A stretch of 64,000 nt of DNA from Pseudooceanicola sediminis (GTDB taxonomy: Bacteria > Pseudomonadota > Alphaproteobacteria > Rhodobacterales > Rhodobacteraceae): contig NZ_QWJJ01000015.1 in assembly GCF_003575965.1 (NCBI RefSeq), positions 1-64,000 of the forward strand, read 5' to 3'. The translations under genes and the position numbers were made by a program. This document shows, in pieces, positions 16,399 to 25,948 of the stretch. Every line of letters starts with the position of its first letter. Position 1 is the first letter of the stretch. The notes below the pieces were generated by a model. It did not search any database. It saw nothing but the letters and a program-made list of their open reading frames with translations, and was not told where the DNA came from.

Positions 16399-19260
16399 TC
16401 AGTACAGAAAGTCGGATGAATCAAGATCGCTGATCTGCACACCCTTCAACAGGATGGTGTTGCCAAGACCGTCGAATATCTCGGTGGAATGGCCGAGATC
16501 GGTCAGGTGGTTGGCAAACAGGTCTTCGATATCGGCAATCGCGGTGACCTGCCGCAGATCGATCCGTTCCCAGGGATTGAAGGCATCGAAATCGGCAATT
16601 GTGTCATTGCCGAACCCACCTGCGAAGACAAAGACATCGGCATTGAAGTTTCCGCACAGGACGTCATTGCCACTTCCCCCTTCAAGGGTGTCGAACCCGG
16701 AATTGGCATTCAGCGTATCGTCGCCCGACCCACCGACCAGGTAATCATTGCCCGATCCGGCAAAAAAATTGTCACCCCCGGCGCCACCATTCAGATAATC
16801 ATTTCCCCGGTCACCGAACATGCCGTCCCGCCCGTCTTCGCCGTACAACACGTCGTCGCCTGATCCACCAAACAGCCGGTCCTGACCATCCCCTCCGTAG
16901 CCGGTATCATGGCCCGATCCGCCGTAGAGGTTATCGGCCTGCGCCCCGCCGTAGAGCAGATCATTGCCGGTCTGCCCTTCGAGGCGGTCAAAACCGGCGT
17001 CGCCATACAGCGTATCGTCGCCTGCGCCCCCATAGACGCGGTCCTGCTGGCTGCCGCCGTACATCAGGTCGTTGTCCTGTCCGCCGTACAGCTTGTCATT
17101 TTCGCTGCCGCCCAGCATCGTATCGTCTCCGGATTCTCCGTGCAGGTTGTCTTCGCCCTGGCCGCCGATCAGCAAATCGTTGCCGCTGCCGCCGTACAGC
17201 ACATCGGCGGAATACCCGCCATCCAGCGTGTCATCCCCGTAACTGCCATAAAGGCTGTCGCGCCCTTCGTCGCCCGACACCCAGTCGTTGCCCTTGCCCG
17301 CCTGTACTTCGTCAGCGCCGCGTCCCGCGTCGATCACGTCGTCGCCAGACCCTGCATAGATGGCATCGTTCCCGTCGCCCGCAGTGATCGTGTCATGCCC
17401 GCGCGAGCTGGTGATGGTGTCGTCTCCCGCCCCTGCATCAATCAGGTCGTCGCCATAATCCCCAGCAAGGGAATCAGCCCCATCGCCGCCGTCCAGGGTA
17501 TCTGCACCGTCGCCGCCCAGCAGAACGTCATTGCCGCGCGCACCGATCAGGTGATTGTCCGCGATGTTCCCCGCCACGGTATCGTTGCCGTCGCCGCCGG
17601 CGAAATGCTCCATCCGGCCGTCGATTTCGCTCCAGGTATTGCCCGACACCTTGAGAGTCGCATTGGCACTCTGCATCGACAGGTGAACGTTACCAGTGAC
17701 GGCAGCCATGTTGATCCAGTCGTCTCCGCCATTGCTGTCGGTGATTTCGCCCCGTTCGCCCTCTCGGGTCAGCAGGGTCTGGAAATCATTGGTGAAGGTA
17801 TAGATATCATCGTCGGAAATCGCGGCGCCCTCAAACTCCAGAGTGATGCCGTCAAGCGCGCCGACATCACCCGCCACGGTGTCGGCCACCTCGACGCGCC
17901 AGACGCCTGCGTCGGTCATGCCACGCAGCGAGGTGACGCCAAACGTCCAGTCGTCGTCAAAACCGTTCTGACCATCGTGATCCAGAATGCGCACCTGCGT
18001 GCCGTCGGGGGCGATCAGAGTGATTGTGATATCCGCCATCCAGCTGTGGCTGAACGACACCGTCACGTAGACATGTTCGATGCGCAGGCTGGCGCTATCG
18101 ACATCGATCATCAGTGCGGCAGTGCCGAAATCGGAAATGGCCAGCGCCTGCGCCGGGGTGTTCGACAGGGTAACCGATGTCGTCTGGTTGGCCGTGTCGG
18201 GGGACATATAACTCCAGACCTCGGCCATTCGGACGGCCGCCAAGGCGTCGACCATGCCGTATCCATAGCTTTGGTTATAGGTCATGCCGCCGCCGTTCCA
18301 GTTTTCGGCACCGTTGGAGAACCAGCCGTCCACCTCGTACCCCGACGCTGCGTGACCGAAACTGGACCCTGTCTGCGCCGCAGAGGCCGAAAGGATATTC
18401 TGGACATCGCGCCAATGCAGGTTCGCATTCGCCTCGAGCATCAGCGCAGCGACGCCGGAGACCACGGGCGTGGCCGCAGAGGTTCCGCCAAAGGTGCCGG
18501 TCGTGTCCCCGAACGCATAGCCGGCGCTGCCCGACAGGTCAGTGGTAACAGAGGCGGCAGGTGCGGCCACCAGGATGTTATGCCCCCAGCTTGAGTAGCT
18601 CATCGCGTTTCCACCGCGATCCGTCGCCGCCACAACAATGGATTCATGCATGTTGCTGATCCCATCGGCCTGGGAATTGCCCCAGATCCCGACGCGCTGA
18701 TAATTTGCATCGTGGGCAAAGTTTCCGGCGGCCTTGGTGATGATCGTGCCAAGACCATCGCGGCCAAGGGCCACCGCTTCCTCCAGTGCGGCGCGTTCTT
18801 GTCCGGCCTGCGCATCGGCGTCGCCGATGTCGGCCTCGGTCAGGAACGACGCATAGGCCCCCCAGGAAAAGTTGACGATATCGAATTTTTGCGCTGCGCC
18901 CAGCACGCCGAGGTAATCGGTCATCGACAGGGTGAAGGCATCGTTCAGATAATCGACACCGACCAGTGTTGCCCCGAAGGACACACCGATCGCGCCCCTG
19001 TCGTTATCCGTCGCCGCAATGATCCCAGCCACGGCGGTGCCGTGACCGTCGTACCGGTCGTTGGGCGCCGATCCTACCAGTTCGATTTCCAGCGTCTGAT
19101 CATAATTATCCCTGAGGTCGACGTGCTGCCCCTGCACACCGTCATCGTAGACGGCGACGGTCACGCCATCGCCGGAATAATCGGCCCAGACGGCCTTGAT
19201 GTCTCCGATCAGCGAAAAATGCCATTGCGTGGCAAACAGCGGGTTGGTGCCTTGGGGCAT
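16399..19260 (-). CDS. Secreted subtilisin-like protease with P domain and RTX repeats
   Basis: This 953-residue protein has a peptidase S8 domain (about 10-340) with the full triad: Asp in VAVYDDGVQ, His in DGHGTAVAGI, Asn in ITKAAGNF and Ser in GGTSAATPVVSG. A proprotein-convertase P/Homo B domain follows (about 365-500; ADITITLIAPDGT, GVWRVEVADT). A block of Ca-binding RTX nonapeptides (about 555-870) is followed by a C-terminal region with FVFAGGFGNDTIADFD and hydrophobic ends (DSSDFLY) typical of type I secretion signals. There is no Sec signal peptide. The ATG at 19258-19260 has GGAG upstream; longer starts to 19362 are possible. Expected product: a secreted calcium-stabilised protease. 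No type I exporter lies in the window. Confidence 0.9.
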   Translation of the reverse strand: MPQGTNPLFATQWHFSLIGDIKAVWADYSGDGVTVAVYDDGVQGQHVDLRDNYDQTLEIELVGSAPNDRYDGHGTAVAGIIAATDNDRGAIGVSFGATLVGVDYLNDAFTLSMTDYLGVLGAAQKFDIVNFSWGAYASFLTEADIGDADAQAGQERAALEEAVALGRDGLGTIITKAAGNFAHDANYQRVGIWGNSQADGISNMHESIVVAATDRGGNAMSYSSWGHNILVAAPAASVTTDLSGSAGYAFGDTTGTFGGTSAATPVVSGVAALMLEANANLHWRDVQNILSASAAQTGSSFGHAASGYEVDGWFSNGAENWNGGGMTYNQSYGYGMVDALAAVRMAEVWSYMSPDTANQTTSVTLSNTPAQALAISDFGTAALMIDVDSASLRIEHVYVTVSFSHSWMADITITLIAPDGTQVRILDHDGQNGFDDDWTFGVTSLRGMTDAGVWRVEVADTVAGDVGALDGITLEFEGAAISDDDIYTFTNDFQTLLTREGERGEITDSNGGDDWINMAAVTGNVHLSMQSANATLKVSGNTWSEIDGRMEHFAGGDGNDTVAGNIADNHLIGARGNDVLLGGDGADTLDGGDGADSLAGDYGDDLIDAGAGDDTITSSRGHDTITAGDGNDAIYAGSGDDVIDAGRGADEVQAGKGNDWVSGDEGRDSLYGSYGDDTLDGGYSADVLYGGSGNDLLIGGQGEDNLHGESGDDTMLGGSENDKLYGGQDNDLMYGGSQQDRVYGGAGDDTLYGDAGFDRLEGQTGNDLLYGGAQADNLYGGSGHDTGYGGDGQDRLFGGSGDDVLYGEDGRDGMFGDRGNDYLNGGAGGDNFFAGSGNDYLVGGSGDDTLNANSGFDTLEGGSGNDVLCGNFNADVFVFAGGFGNDTIADFDAFNPWERIDLRQVTAIADIEDLFANHLTDLGHSTEIFDGLGNTILLKGVQISDLDSSDFLY
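16660..17600 (-). repeat. RTX repeat block (27-bp units, GGxGxDxLx)
   Basis: The block encodes roughly thirty or more calcium-binding nonapeptides such as GGDGADTLD, GGSGNDLLI and GGAGDDTLY. By length it corresponds to about 35 units of 27 bp. The units differ widely in DNA, so they are not recent copies. Boundaries are approximate. Confidence 0.85.
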
Positions 19261-19511
19261 GGGGGCGCTCCGCGATACACGAAAGTTGCCCTTAGCCATA
19301 CCGGAGCAAAGATTAACGCCGCCCCTCGCTCTGGTCAGATCGGCAAAGTCAATGCCGCGCATTTCGAGAGACCGGGTAGGGGGCGGGAAACCATGATTGA
19401 CAGCAGTCGCGCGACAGACGGATCCGTAGCGGGACCCGATATTGGTAAACCTTTGATTGAGGAATTCCCGCTACACCGAAAGGGCACAGAACGTCGAACC
19501 GGCAGGCATAC

Positions 19512-20390
19512 ATGACACAGACAGGCAGACGACCCGGGCTTTTCGGGCACCTTTTCCTTAGCGTCGGGGCAATGAAGGCCGGGACGACATGGCTCTATTC
19601 CGTACTGGAAAAGCACCCTGAATTGCATTTCACGCCGGAAAAAGAACTGCACTATTTCTATCACCGCTATGTCGACGACCGGCAGCTTTCGGACCGCCGT
19701 CGGCTGACACTGGCCAAGGAACGCTACCTTGAACCTTTTGATCCTGCGCGTGCCAATCCGGATCGCGTGCGGTTGAACCTGCACTGGGTCACCAATTACC
19801 TGCAACGTCCGGTCGACGACCTGTGGTACCGCAACCTGTTCACCCGGATGCGGGGCGAAACCTACAATTGCGATTTTTCAAACTTGTATACCCACTTGCC
19901 GCAGGAGGCCTGGCCACGCATTCATGCCGATTGCACCAAGCTGCGGGTGGTCTACACCATGCGCCACCCCGTCAAGCGCCTGTGGAGCCACGTGAAATTT
20001 CATCTTCAGGTCACCGGAAAGCTGGACGCGCTTTCCAGTTGGTCCCCCCGGCAGATTCATGATTTCGCCAAGTTGCCGTTTATCTGGGACAATGCGGAAT
20101 ACGGCGTGGCGCTGCGACGGATGAAAGCCGGGCTGCCCCGAGAATGTCTGTTGCCGCTGTTTTACGAGGACATGCGCAGCGACCCGCGTGGCGTCCTGGC
20201 CGGGATCGAGGATTTCCTGGAAATCCCGCATCACACTTATGACGAAGGACTTCTGGGACAAAAGGTCAACCCATCGGCGACGATCGCGATGCCTGCACAA
20301 TTTGCAGAGATGTTTGCCGAGGATTTCGCGCGCATCATCGACGAAATCCGTGCCGAAGGGCTGGAACCACCCAAAGCCTGGCTTGCCTGA
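19512..20390 (+). CDS. Sulfotransferase (PAPS-dependent)
   Basis: The 292-residue product has both PAPS-binding elements of sulfotransferases: the 5'-phosphosulfate loop VGAMKAGTTWLYSVL (residues about 17-31) and the 3'-phosphate motif YTMRHPVKRLWSHVKFH (about 150-166). It resembles the heparan-sulfate N-deacetylase/sulfotransferase-like branch in bacteria. It would transfer sulfate from PAPS to a carbohydrate or other acceptor in the cytoplasm. Four glycosyltransferase genes follow in the next 5 kb, which suggests a sulfated surface polysaccharide or glycolipid. It is divergent from the RTX protease gene. Acceptor and product are unknown. Confidence 0.88.
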   Translation: MTQTGRRPGLFGHLFLSVGAMKAGTTWLYSVLEKHPELHFTPEKELHYFYHRYVDDRQLSDRRRLTLAKERYLEPFDPARANPDRVRLNLHWVTNYLQRPVDDLWYRNLFTRMRGETYNCDFSNLYTHLPQEAWPRIHADCTKLRVVYTMRHPVKRLWSHVKFHLQVTGKLDALSSWSPRQIHDFAKLPFIWDNAEYGVALRRMKAGLPRECLLPLFYEDMRSDPRGVLAGIEDFLEIPHHTYDEGLLGQKVNPSATIAMPAQFAEMFAEDFARIIDEIRAEGLEPPKAWLA

Positions 20391-20797
20391 GAGGGCGGGC
20401 CGCGACACTTCCCCGCGAATGAACACGCCGCACCCTGAAATACGGACGGTGAAAAGGATGTGGCAGGCTTGTCCTGCGCAATGGCTGTGCTTCAGCTTTC
20501 AACAGCGGCACGCGCAACCGATGGTGTCGACTCTTGGATGTTAGGGTCCTGAGGCGGCGCGGGATGCGTGAGGAGAGCTTCCAGGGACCTGCCGTTTGTC
20601 ATGAAACTGGCGAATGAAGTCTAAACGATAGCCCTGTTTCGTGCACCCAAGGGCGCAGTCGATCTATTCGGGTCCGGGGCCGTGTCGGACAATTGAAACA
20701 TTTAATTAACCTGGTTCCCTAGAAGTGTAGATGCTTTGGCCATCCGTCCATCGGCGCGCGCCACAGAGCATGAGATGTGGGCATCGGTGGTACGTTC
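20391..20797. other. 407-bp non-coding stretch between convergent genes
   Basis: No gene is supported. The sulfotransferase and a glycosyltransferase end toward each other here. The middle has a short AT-richer patch (about 20690-20735, with AATTGAAACATTTAATTAA), but no clear promoter target or strong terminator hairpin was found. Short open frames are shadows of the downstream glycosyltransferase. Confidence 0.4.
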
Positions 20798-22132
20798 TCA
20801 GGTTTGGGAGCGGTGCAGACTGTGTATCGTCCCTCCTTCGGCTGCGTGCCGGGCCGTCTTTGTCCGACTGTCCTTGCCCTTTGGCATTGCCACGATCTGT
20901 GCCGCCTTGGCCGCGCTGCTGCGTGCGAGAAGCGGCGCGGTCAGGGTCACGAAGCGGTCGGCCTGAGCATCGAAATCAGCGATCTCCAATGGAGAGGAAT
21001 AGGGATCGGGCCGGTCGAGTGCAAACATCAGCTCCTCTCGCAGCCGATCATGGCCGTCCCCGATTTTCAGCATCCGAGTGCGGTCCGGCCCCAGATGTTC
21101 CGTCGTGCCGCCACTGTCAGTCTGGATGACCCGCACGCCGCGTGCCAACGCTTCTCGGATGGTCAGGCCGAACGTCTCTTTCCATTGAGAGGGGAACAGC
21201 AGCACATCGACTTCGCACCAGAAATCATCCATCTGCGACTGGCTGTAGCGGGGATGCACGGACCAGTCGCCGGGCAGGGCTGCCAGGTCGGTTTCTTTCC
21301 ACCAACTGCCAAACACGCTGCCATCGGCCAGCCGCACGCGGAAGTCACTACGCTTCAGCCCGCCAAATGCCCGTTCGATCAGAGGCCAGCCCTTGATGTC
21401 GGAGGGGCCGCCACAATAGCCGAACACCAGCCGAGGATCGGCTGCGCGTCGGCGGGCCTGTCGGTCTGCAAAGTCGGATTGAGGCAGGGTAACGCCGTTT
21501 TGCCAGACGACCTGGTCGCGCGGCCGGATTCCGGATTGGTCGCAGAGCGCACGGGCAAATTCGGAGGGGTAGGTCATCAGATCAATCTCGGCCGCATTAT
21601 CTTGCAGGTGCAGAAAGCGCGTTCGGGTCTGGGTGATATCCATGACGCAGGACCGGCAGGCGCCGACTTCGACCGGGGATTGGCCGCAATAGCGCCCATC
21701 TTGCCGGATCATGAATTGCCGTTCGCAAATCCACCAGAAGTCGTGCGCGGAAACCACCACGGGCAATTTCGCCTGGCGCGCCGCCTGGATGATGCCTGTT
21801 CCCAGTTCCTGGATGCAATGCAGGTGAACCAGATCGGGATCAAGCGTCTGGATCAGCCTGCTCGCCGCCTCGCTGACCTGGGCGTTGGAATACATTTCGG
21901 CATAGCGCCGGGATGGCGGCAGGTTGATCACGTAATTCGCAATGCCGTCGGACTGAAGCTTTCGGATGGCATATTCCGGCAGATCCGTGCGTGAGACGGC
22001 AGAGAGAACTGAAACGTGCCAGCCGTGCCGCGCTTGCAGGCTGCGGGCGACCTCTTCGGCGACGATTGTGGCGCCGCCGTAGGTGTAGGGCGCGAAAAAG
22101 ATATTTCCGACAAGAAGATGAGGGGTGTTCAT
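20798..22132 (-). CDS. Glycosyltransferase, GT4-like (GT-B fold)
   Basis: This is a 444-residue enzyme. The N-terminal half has a glycine-rich acceptor loop (FFAPYTYGGATIVAEE), DLVHLHCIQE and VVVSAHDFWWICER; the C-terminal half has GYCGGPSDIKGW, then DVLLFPSQWKETFGLTIREALARGV, which contains the E-x7-E nucleotide-sugar motif of GT4. Three cysteines in CGQSPVEVGACRSC match a small zinc-like insert seen in some bacterial GT4 proteins. The ATG at 22130-22132 overlaps the stop of the upstream glycosyltransferase in an ATGA, so the two are translationally coupled. A longer start to 22192 is rejected. It belongs to the surface polysaccharide group; donor and acceptor unknown. Confidence 0.88.
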   Translation of the reverse strand: MNTPHLLVGNIFFAPYTYGGATIVAEEVARSLQARHGWHVSVLSAVSRTDLPEYAIRKLQSDGIANYVINLPPSRRYAEMYSNAQVSEAASRLIQTLDPDLVHLHCIQELGTGIIQAARQAKLPVVVSAHDFWWICERQFMIRQDGRYCGQSPVEVGACRSCVMDITQTRTRFLHLQDNAAEIDLMTYPSEFARALCDQSGIRPRDQVVWQNGVTLPQSDFADRQARRRAADPRLVFGYCGGPSDIKGWPLIERAFGGLKRSDFRVRLADGSVFGSWWKETDLAALPGDWSVHPRYSQSQMDDFWCEVDVLLFPSQWKETFGLTIREALARGVRVIQTDSGGTTEHLGPDRTRMLKIGDGHDRLREELMFALDRPDPYSSPLEIADFDAQADRFVTLTAPLLARSSAAKAAQIVAMPKGKDSRTKTARHAAEGGTIHSLHRSQT

Positions 22133-23445
22133 GCTGTCATCCACCGGACCATTTCGGGGTCGATGACGGGCATGTCCAGGCGCGCGCTCCATCGGTTTTC
22201 CAGTTGCTTGCGGGCGGTTTGTCCCATCTTGCGGGCCAGTTTGGGATCATTGGCGAGATCTTCGAGCGCTGCCGCCCAGTTGCCGCTGGTGCCCAGAACG
22301 CGCCCGGTCACACCATCGTCGACCAGCGCGGCCATGTCGGAAACCTTGCCAACCAAGCTCGGGACGCCGACCGAGCTGGCATCGATCACGCGAACACCGC
22401 TCTTGCAGCGATTGAAGATGTCATCGGCCAGCGGCATGATCGCGGCGTGGCAGGAGGCAAGGTGGGCAAGGTAGTCGGCGTAGCCGCTGAAGGGGTGTGT
22501 TTCGACCTGATCGCGAATTTCCGGCGGCAGGCGCGTCTTGTCGAAATGGCCGAGGATAACCAGCTTTCGCAGCTTGTCACGGGCCAGAAAGCGCATCACA
22601 TCGGCTTCGATCACGGCAAAATCAACTTCGTGCCCGTGTGAGCCGCTGGCGAAGCAGATGCGAAAGCCGCCCTGTGCCGCGCGCGGAACGTCGGGGGTGC
22701 TTGCATCAAGCGTGGCGCGGTCCGCAAAGTTGCGACGTAAGAATACCGGACGCCGGGTGAATTCGCGCGCATGATCCTGCAAGGCCGGCGTCGAAACCGA
22801 TATCACGTCGGCCATGTTCATGACGTCGGCGTATCCGGGCGCCTCGGCCATGAAGCGTGTTTTGAAATCGCCCGGCAAGGCATCCATATTGCCATAGGTT
22901 GCATAGGCGGGCACCGAAAACAGCGGGTCGTCGATGTCGTACAGGATCGGCAGGCGCAATCGCCGCGCCTCGTAGAGGTGGCGTGAAACGTCACGGTGGC
23001 TGCGCAGGCGATAGAGCGTCAGATGCGTGGCATCCTGCATGATGTCCATGCAACGCGGTAGGTCTTCGTAGTGCGAATAGGCATATTCGGTGCCAGCCTC
23101 TGCCAGGACTTCGGCGATCTGTTCAACCCTGTACTTGCGGCATTGCGGCAGATTCAGATCACCGATCATGGCGACTTTGCGTTTCTGGTGCAGCACCGGT
23201 GGAGTGGCGATCTGGAACGCCGATTTTTCGGCGCTTTCCGTCCAGAACGACTGGATGTCGTCGACGGCGGCGAAAGCAGTGTGCAGCCCGCCGGACGTGA
23301 CCTCCGGCGCGATCGAGGGGCGATGCCCCACATTCGCCAGTTTGAACCAGAACCGAGTGCGACGCAGCGTGCTGCGCCACCCCTCTCGGCGCAGGTAGTA
23401 AAAGAAACGTTGCACGTGTTGAGGAGAGATCTGCCTGGGGTGCAT
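22129..23445 (-). CDS. Glycosyltransferase, GT-B fold (GT4-like)
   Basis: The 438-residue product has a variable N-terminus with a basic helix (about 1-50), a domain starting KVAMIGDLNLPQCRKYRVEQIAE (split here for length only), ILYDIDDPLFSVP, and a C-terminal domain with RICFASGSHGHEVDF and IMPLADDIFNRCKSGVRVIDA, then ASSVGVPSLVG. This pattern fits GT-B transferases that carry a DDP acidic patch, found in bacterial polysaccharide clusters. The final bases overlap the next GT start, so both are one minus-strand operon. Its 5' region faces the GT2 gene, leaving a 278-bp divergent promoter region. Sugar specificity is unknown. Confidence 0.82.
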   Translation of the reverse strand: MHPRQISPQHVQRFFYYLRREGWRSTLRRTRFWFKLANVGHRPSIAPEVTSGGLHTAFAAVDDIQSFWTESAEKSAFQIATPPVLHQKRKVAMIGDLNLPQCRKYRVEQIAEVLAEAGTEYAYSHYEDLPRCMDIMQDATHLTLYRLRSHRDVSRHLYEARRLRLPILYDIDDPLFSVPAYATYGNMDALPGDFKTRFMAEAPGYADVMNMADVISVSTPALQDHAREFTRRPVFLRRNFADRATLDASTPDVPRAAQGGFRICFASGSHGHEVDFAVIEADVMRFLARDKLRKLVILGHFDKTRLPPEIRDQVETHPFSGYADYLAHLASCHAAIMPLADDIFNRCKSGVRVIDASSVGVPSLVGKVSDMAALVDDGVTGRVLGTSGNWAAALEDLANDPKLARKMGQTARKQLENRWSARLDMPVIDPEMVRWMTA

Positions 23446-23723
23446 CTGCCGACTTCCGTTCTGGATCGCTTTTCCGGTGATAGGCCCTTGCTGGTGAACG
23501 AAGTCTTTACGGGTGCAATTTAATCATCCGAGTCGATAAACCTCTCGCCTCGGAGCCCCGAAGTATGCGTGAATTGAGTGCGGTGCCTGATGCACGAGCC
23601 GATATTGCCAGCCTGCGCGCCGCAGGGTGGCAAGGCCGGTGTGTGCGGGACATTGCGCCACGGCCGGCAAAAAGACCCGGCCGCCGTTGCTGTCGGAGCA
23701 GGCGCCCTGAGGAGGGAACATCG

Positions 23724-24644
23724 ATGTTGATCTTGATCGGGGTGCGCAACGGTGAACGTTTCCTTGGTCCGCAGTTGGACAGCCTGCGCACAAGTGGCGT
23801 GGCAAGCTGGACGCTCTGGGCCAGCGACGATGGCTCCAGCGATGGCAGCCTTGCCATGATTCAGCGGTTCGCATCGACCCTGGAGGATGGCCCATGCAGC
23901 GTTGTCACCCGGCATGGTCCGCAACAGGGCTTTGCCGCCAATTACCTGTCAATGCTGGCAGATCTGCCGGATGTCCCCGGCCACGTGGCGCTGGCGGACC
24001 AAGATGACATCTGGCTGCCCAAACGGCTGGGCCGGGCGGTGCGCATGTTGAATCGCCTGCCCTCGACGGTGCCGGCGTTCGTGTACGGACGGCGTTTCGA
24101 CTGGGGGCCGAAACCGGGACGCATGCGTCCCTCGCGGTTGCCACGGGGGCGGGCCTGCTTTGCAAATGCGCTGGTCGAAAACGTGGCCTTCGGCAACACC
24201 CTGGTCTTGAACGGGGCGGCGGCGCGCATCGCGCGGCAGGCGGCCCCTCTGGCCAACGGCATTTATTCGCACGATTGGTGGCTCTACCAGCTGTTGACCG
24301 GCGCCGGCGCCATCAGTCTGATGGATCGTGAACCTTCGGTGCTGTATCGCCAGCATGAGGGTAATGCGATCGGCGCGCAGGGCTCGCTTGCCGACTGGAC
24401 CCGTCGCAAGATCGGTGTGGCGCGTGGTCTGTATGCGGAGCGGGTGCAGGCCCAGCTGAATGCCCTGCAGAGCTGTTCGGCCTTTTTGACACCCGAAAAT
24501 CAAGAGATTCTGAGCCTGTTCATCTCTGCGCGACAAGCCCCCTGGCCGCGCCGCGTTCGGGAAATGCGGCGCGCGGGCATCTTTCGTCAGAGCTTGGACG
24601 GCACGGTGGGTTTCTGGGGGGCGGTGCTGCTTGGGCGTATCTGA
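23724..24644 (+). CDS. Family 2 glycosyltransferase
   Basis: This 306-residue GT-A enzyme starts MLILIGVRNGERFLGPQLDS and has WASDDGSSDGSL (the nucleotide-sugar Asp pair), HVALADQDDIWLPKRLGRAV (DxD-like QDD) and a later HDWWLYQLLTG catalytic ED/DW-type segment. This is the rhamnosyl/galactosyl-transferase-like branch with QDD-W. The ATG at 23724 follows a strong GAGGAGGGA site. An upstream in-frame extension to 23565 is rejected because it is Arg/Pro-rich and unconserved. Its stop lies inside the start of the next glycosyltransferase, so the two are coupled. Confidence 0.88.
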   Translation: MLILIGVRNGERFLGPQLDSLRTSGVASWTLWASDDGSSDGSLAMIQRFASTLEDGPCSVVTRHGPQQGFAANYLSMLADLPDVPGHVALADQDDIWLPKRLGRAVRMLNRLPSTVPAFVYGRRFDWGPKPGRMRPSRLPRGRACFANALVENVAFGNTLVLNGAAARIARQAAPLANGIYSHDWWLYQLLTGAGAISLMDREPSVLYRQHEGNAIGAQGSLADWTRRKIGVARGLYAERVQAQLNALQSCSAFLTPENQEILSLFISARQAPWPRRVREMRRAGIFRQSLDGTVGFWGAVLLGRI

Positions 24645-25893
24645 CCCCCCTCAACCGCAACGGCAGAAAGTTGTCCTGATTGGGGGGGACGGAGGGTTCT
24701 CGGGTGTTCCGCGCCATCTTCGCCAAGTCGTGCGCGCATGCAACACTGTGGCCGAGCTGGTCGTGGTGTCGGACCGTGATCGGGGCGGCTATGCCTTTCT
24801 GTCCGAGGGCGCGGCGCGCCATGTCCAGATCGCTGGCCTTCGGACCCGGCTGTCGCCGCTATGGTGGTTGAGGGGCGCGCGGCGCCTCAAGGCAATCCTG
24901 ATGCGCGAAGATCCGGCGTTGGTCTGGGCGCATTCACGGATGGGGGTGCTGTTGTTGCGATGGCTGATCCTGACGGGGCAGCTTGGCCGCCAAGGCAACG
25001 AACCGCTCGTCGCAATTACATTTCATGGCCTGCCGTTCGGGCCGGGGCACCATGCGATTCTGGCAGCGATTGCGCGTCGGGTTGAGCGGCTGAGCTTGCG
25101 TCGTGGCCCGTTGCAGCACCTGATATTTCTATCGGAAGCAGCCCAGGCACACTATCGCGAAGCCGTGGGCGCGTCGCTTTGCGCGCGCCACATCTGCCAC
25201 GTGCTGCCGAATTGCTCCGACCTCGATCAGGTCATGACCGAGGCCGCATGGTCACCACCGATGCCTGTGTCACGCTTGGGGCGGCCCGTGCGCCACATCG
25301 TGATGACCGGCCGCGTTGCCCGACAGAAAAACCTCATGCGCGCCCTGCGCATCCTGGTTGAGTTACCCGGGAATTACCGACTGTCGGTGTGTGGGGCAGG
25401 GACCGATAGCGCAGACTTTCGCAAAAAGGCGCGTCGTATCCTGGGCGAATGCGGGCTGGGCCGTGTCGATTTCCTGGGCGAGGTGGCGGATGTTCGGCCA
25501 ATCCTGGCGGGGGCAGATTGCTACCTGCTCACCTCACTCTATGAGGGGATGCCGGTCGGTGCGCTAGAGGCGTTCGAGGCGGGTCTACCCCTCGCGCTGT
25601 GCAATATTCCGGGAACGGTCGATCTGTTGGCGCAGCACCCGTTGTGCGTGGGGCTCAGCGATCGTGGCGATGACACACCGCAGGAGGACGCCCTGCGCAT
25701 TGTTGCCCTGACAGAGCATTTCTGCGCCAAGCGCGCGGCGGCACAGGCAGAGATAAGCGACGCCTGGCGCAGCCGGTTTTCGTTTGCGGCGCGGGCGCCG
25801 GAAATGCGCCGCCTGCTGGTGCAGGACCTCCTTCCGACAAAAGCAGCACAGGCTTGGAATTCTGCCCCGCAAACGGCAGCACACCGGCACTGA
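24631..25893 (+). CDS. Glycosyltransferase, GT4 family, TTG start
   Basis: The 420-residue GT-B protein has VVLIGGDGGFSGVPRHLRQ near the N-terminus, and a C-terminal GT4 domain with VMTGRVARQKNLMRALRIL, LSVCGAGTD and CYLLTSLYEGMPVGALEAFEAGLP. The last is the classical E-x7-E motif. The gene has no suitable ATG: it begins at a TTG 14 bases before the end of the previous gene, so expression depends on coupling. The 3' end faces the PAS histidine kinase gene. Role in polysaccharide assembly is inferred from the neighbours. Confidence 0.85.
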   Translation: MGVSDPPQPQRQKVVLIGGDGGFSGVPRHLRQVVRACNTVAELVVVSDRDRGGYAFLSEGAARHVQIAGLRTRLSPLWWLRGARRLKAILMREDPALVWAHSRMGVLLLRWLILTGQLGRQGNEPLVAITFHGLPFGPGHHAILAAIARRVERLSLRRGPLQHLIFLSEAAQAHYREAVGASLCARHICHVLPNCSDLDQVMTEAAWSPPMPVSRLGRPVRHIVMTGRVARQKNLMRALRILVELPGNYRLSVCGAGTDSADFRKKARRILGECGLGRVDFLGEVADVRPILAGADCYLLTSLYEGMPVGALEAFEAGLPLALCNIPGTVDLLAQHPLCVGLSDRGDDTPQEDALRIVALTEHFCAKRAAAQAEISDAWRSRFSFAARAPEMRRLLVQDLLPTKAAQAWNSAPQTAAHRH

Positions 25894-25948
25894 AGGTGAC
25901 CTGCGACAACGCGCACGCCCGGTCGAGATTGGGCCGCGTTCACGATCA

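Noticed and set aside
14094-16442. 782-codon open frame antisense to the CheB-CheR fusion
   Set aside because: It exists because high-GC codon use removes stops on the other strand. It has no family motif, and the fusion's catalytic motifs on the plus strand are complete.
16909-18594. 561-codon open frame antisense to the RTX protease
   Set aside because: It is the shadow of GGxGxDxLx repeats, low complexity and without ribosome site or known domain.
23565-23723. Upstream extension of the family 2 glycosyltransferase
   Set aside because: Arg/Pro-rich, no ribosome site, whereas the ATG at 23724 has GAGGAGGGA and begins the GT2 fold.
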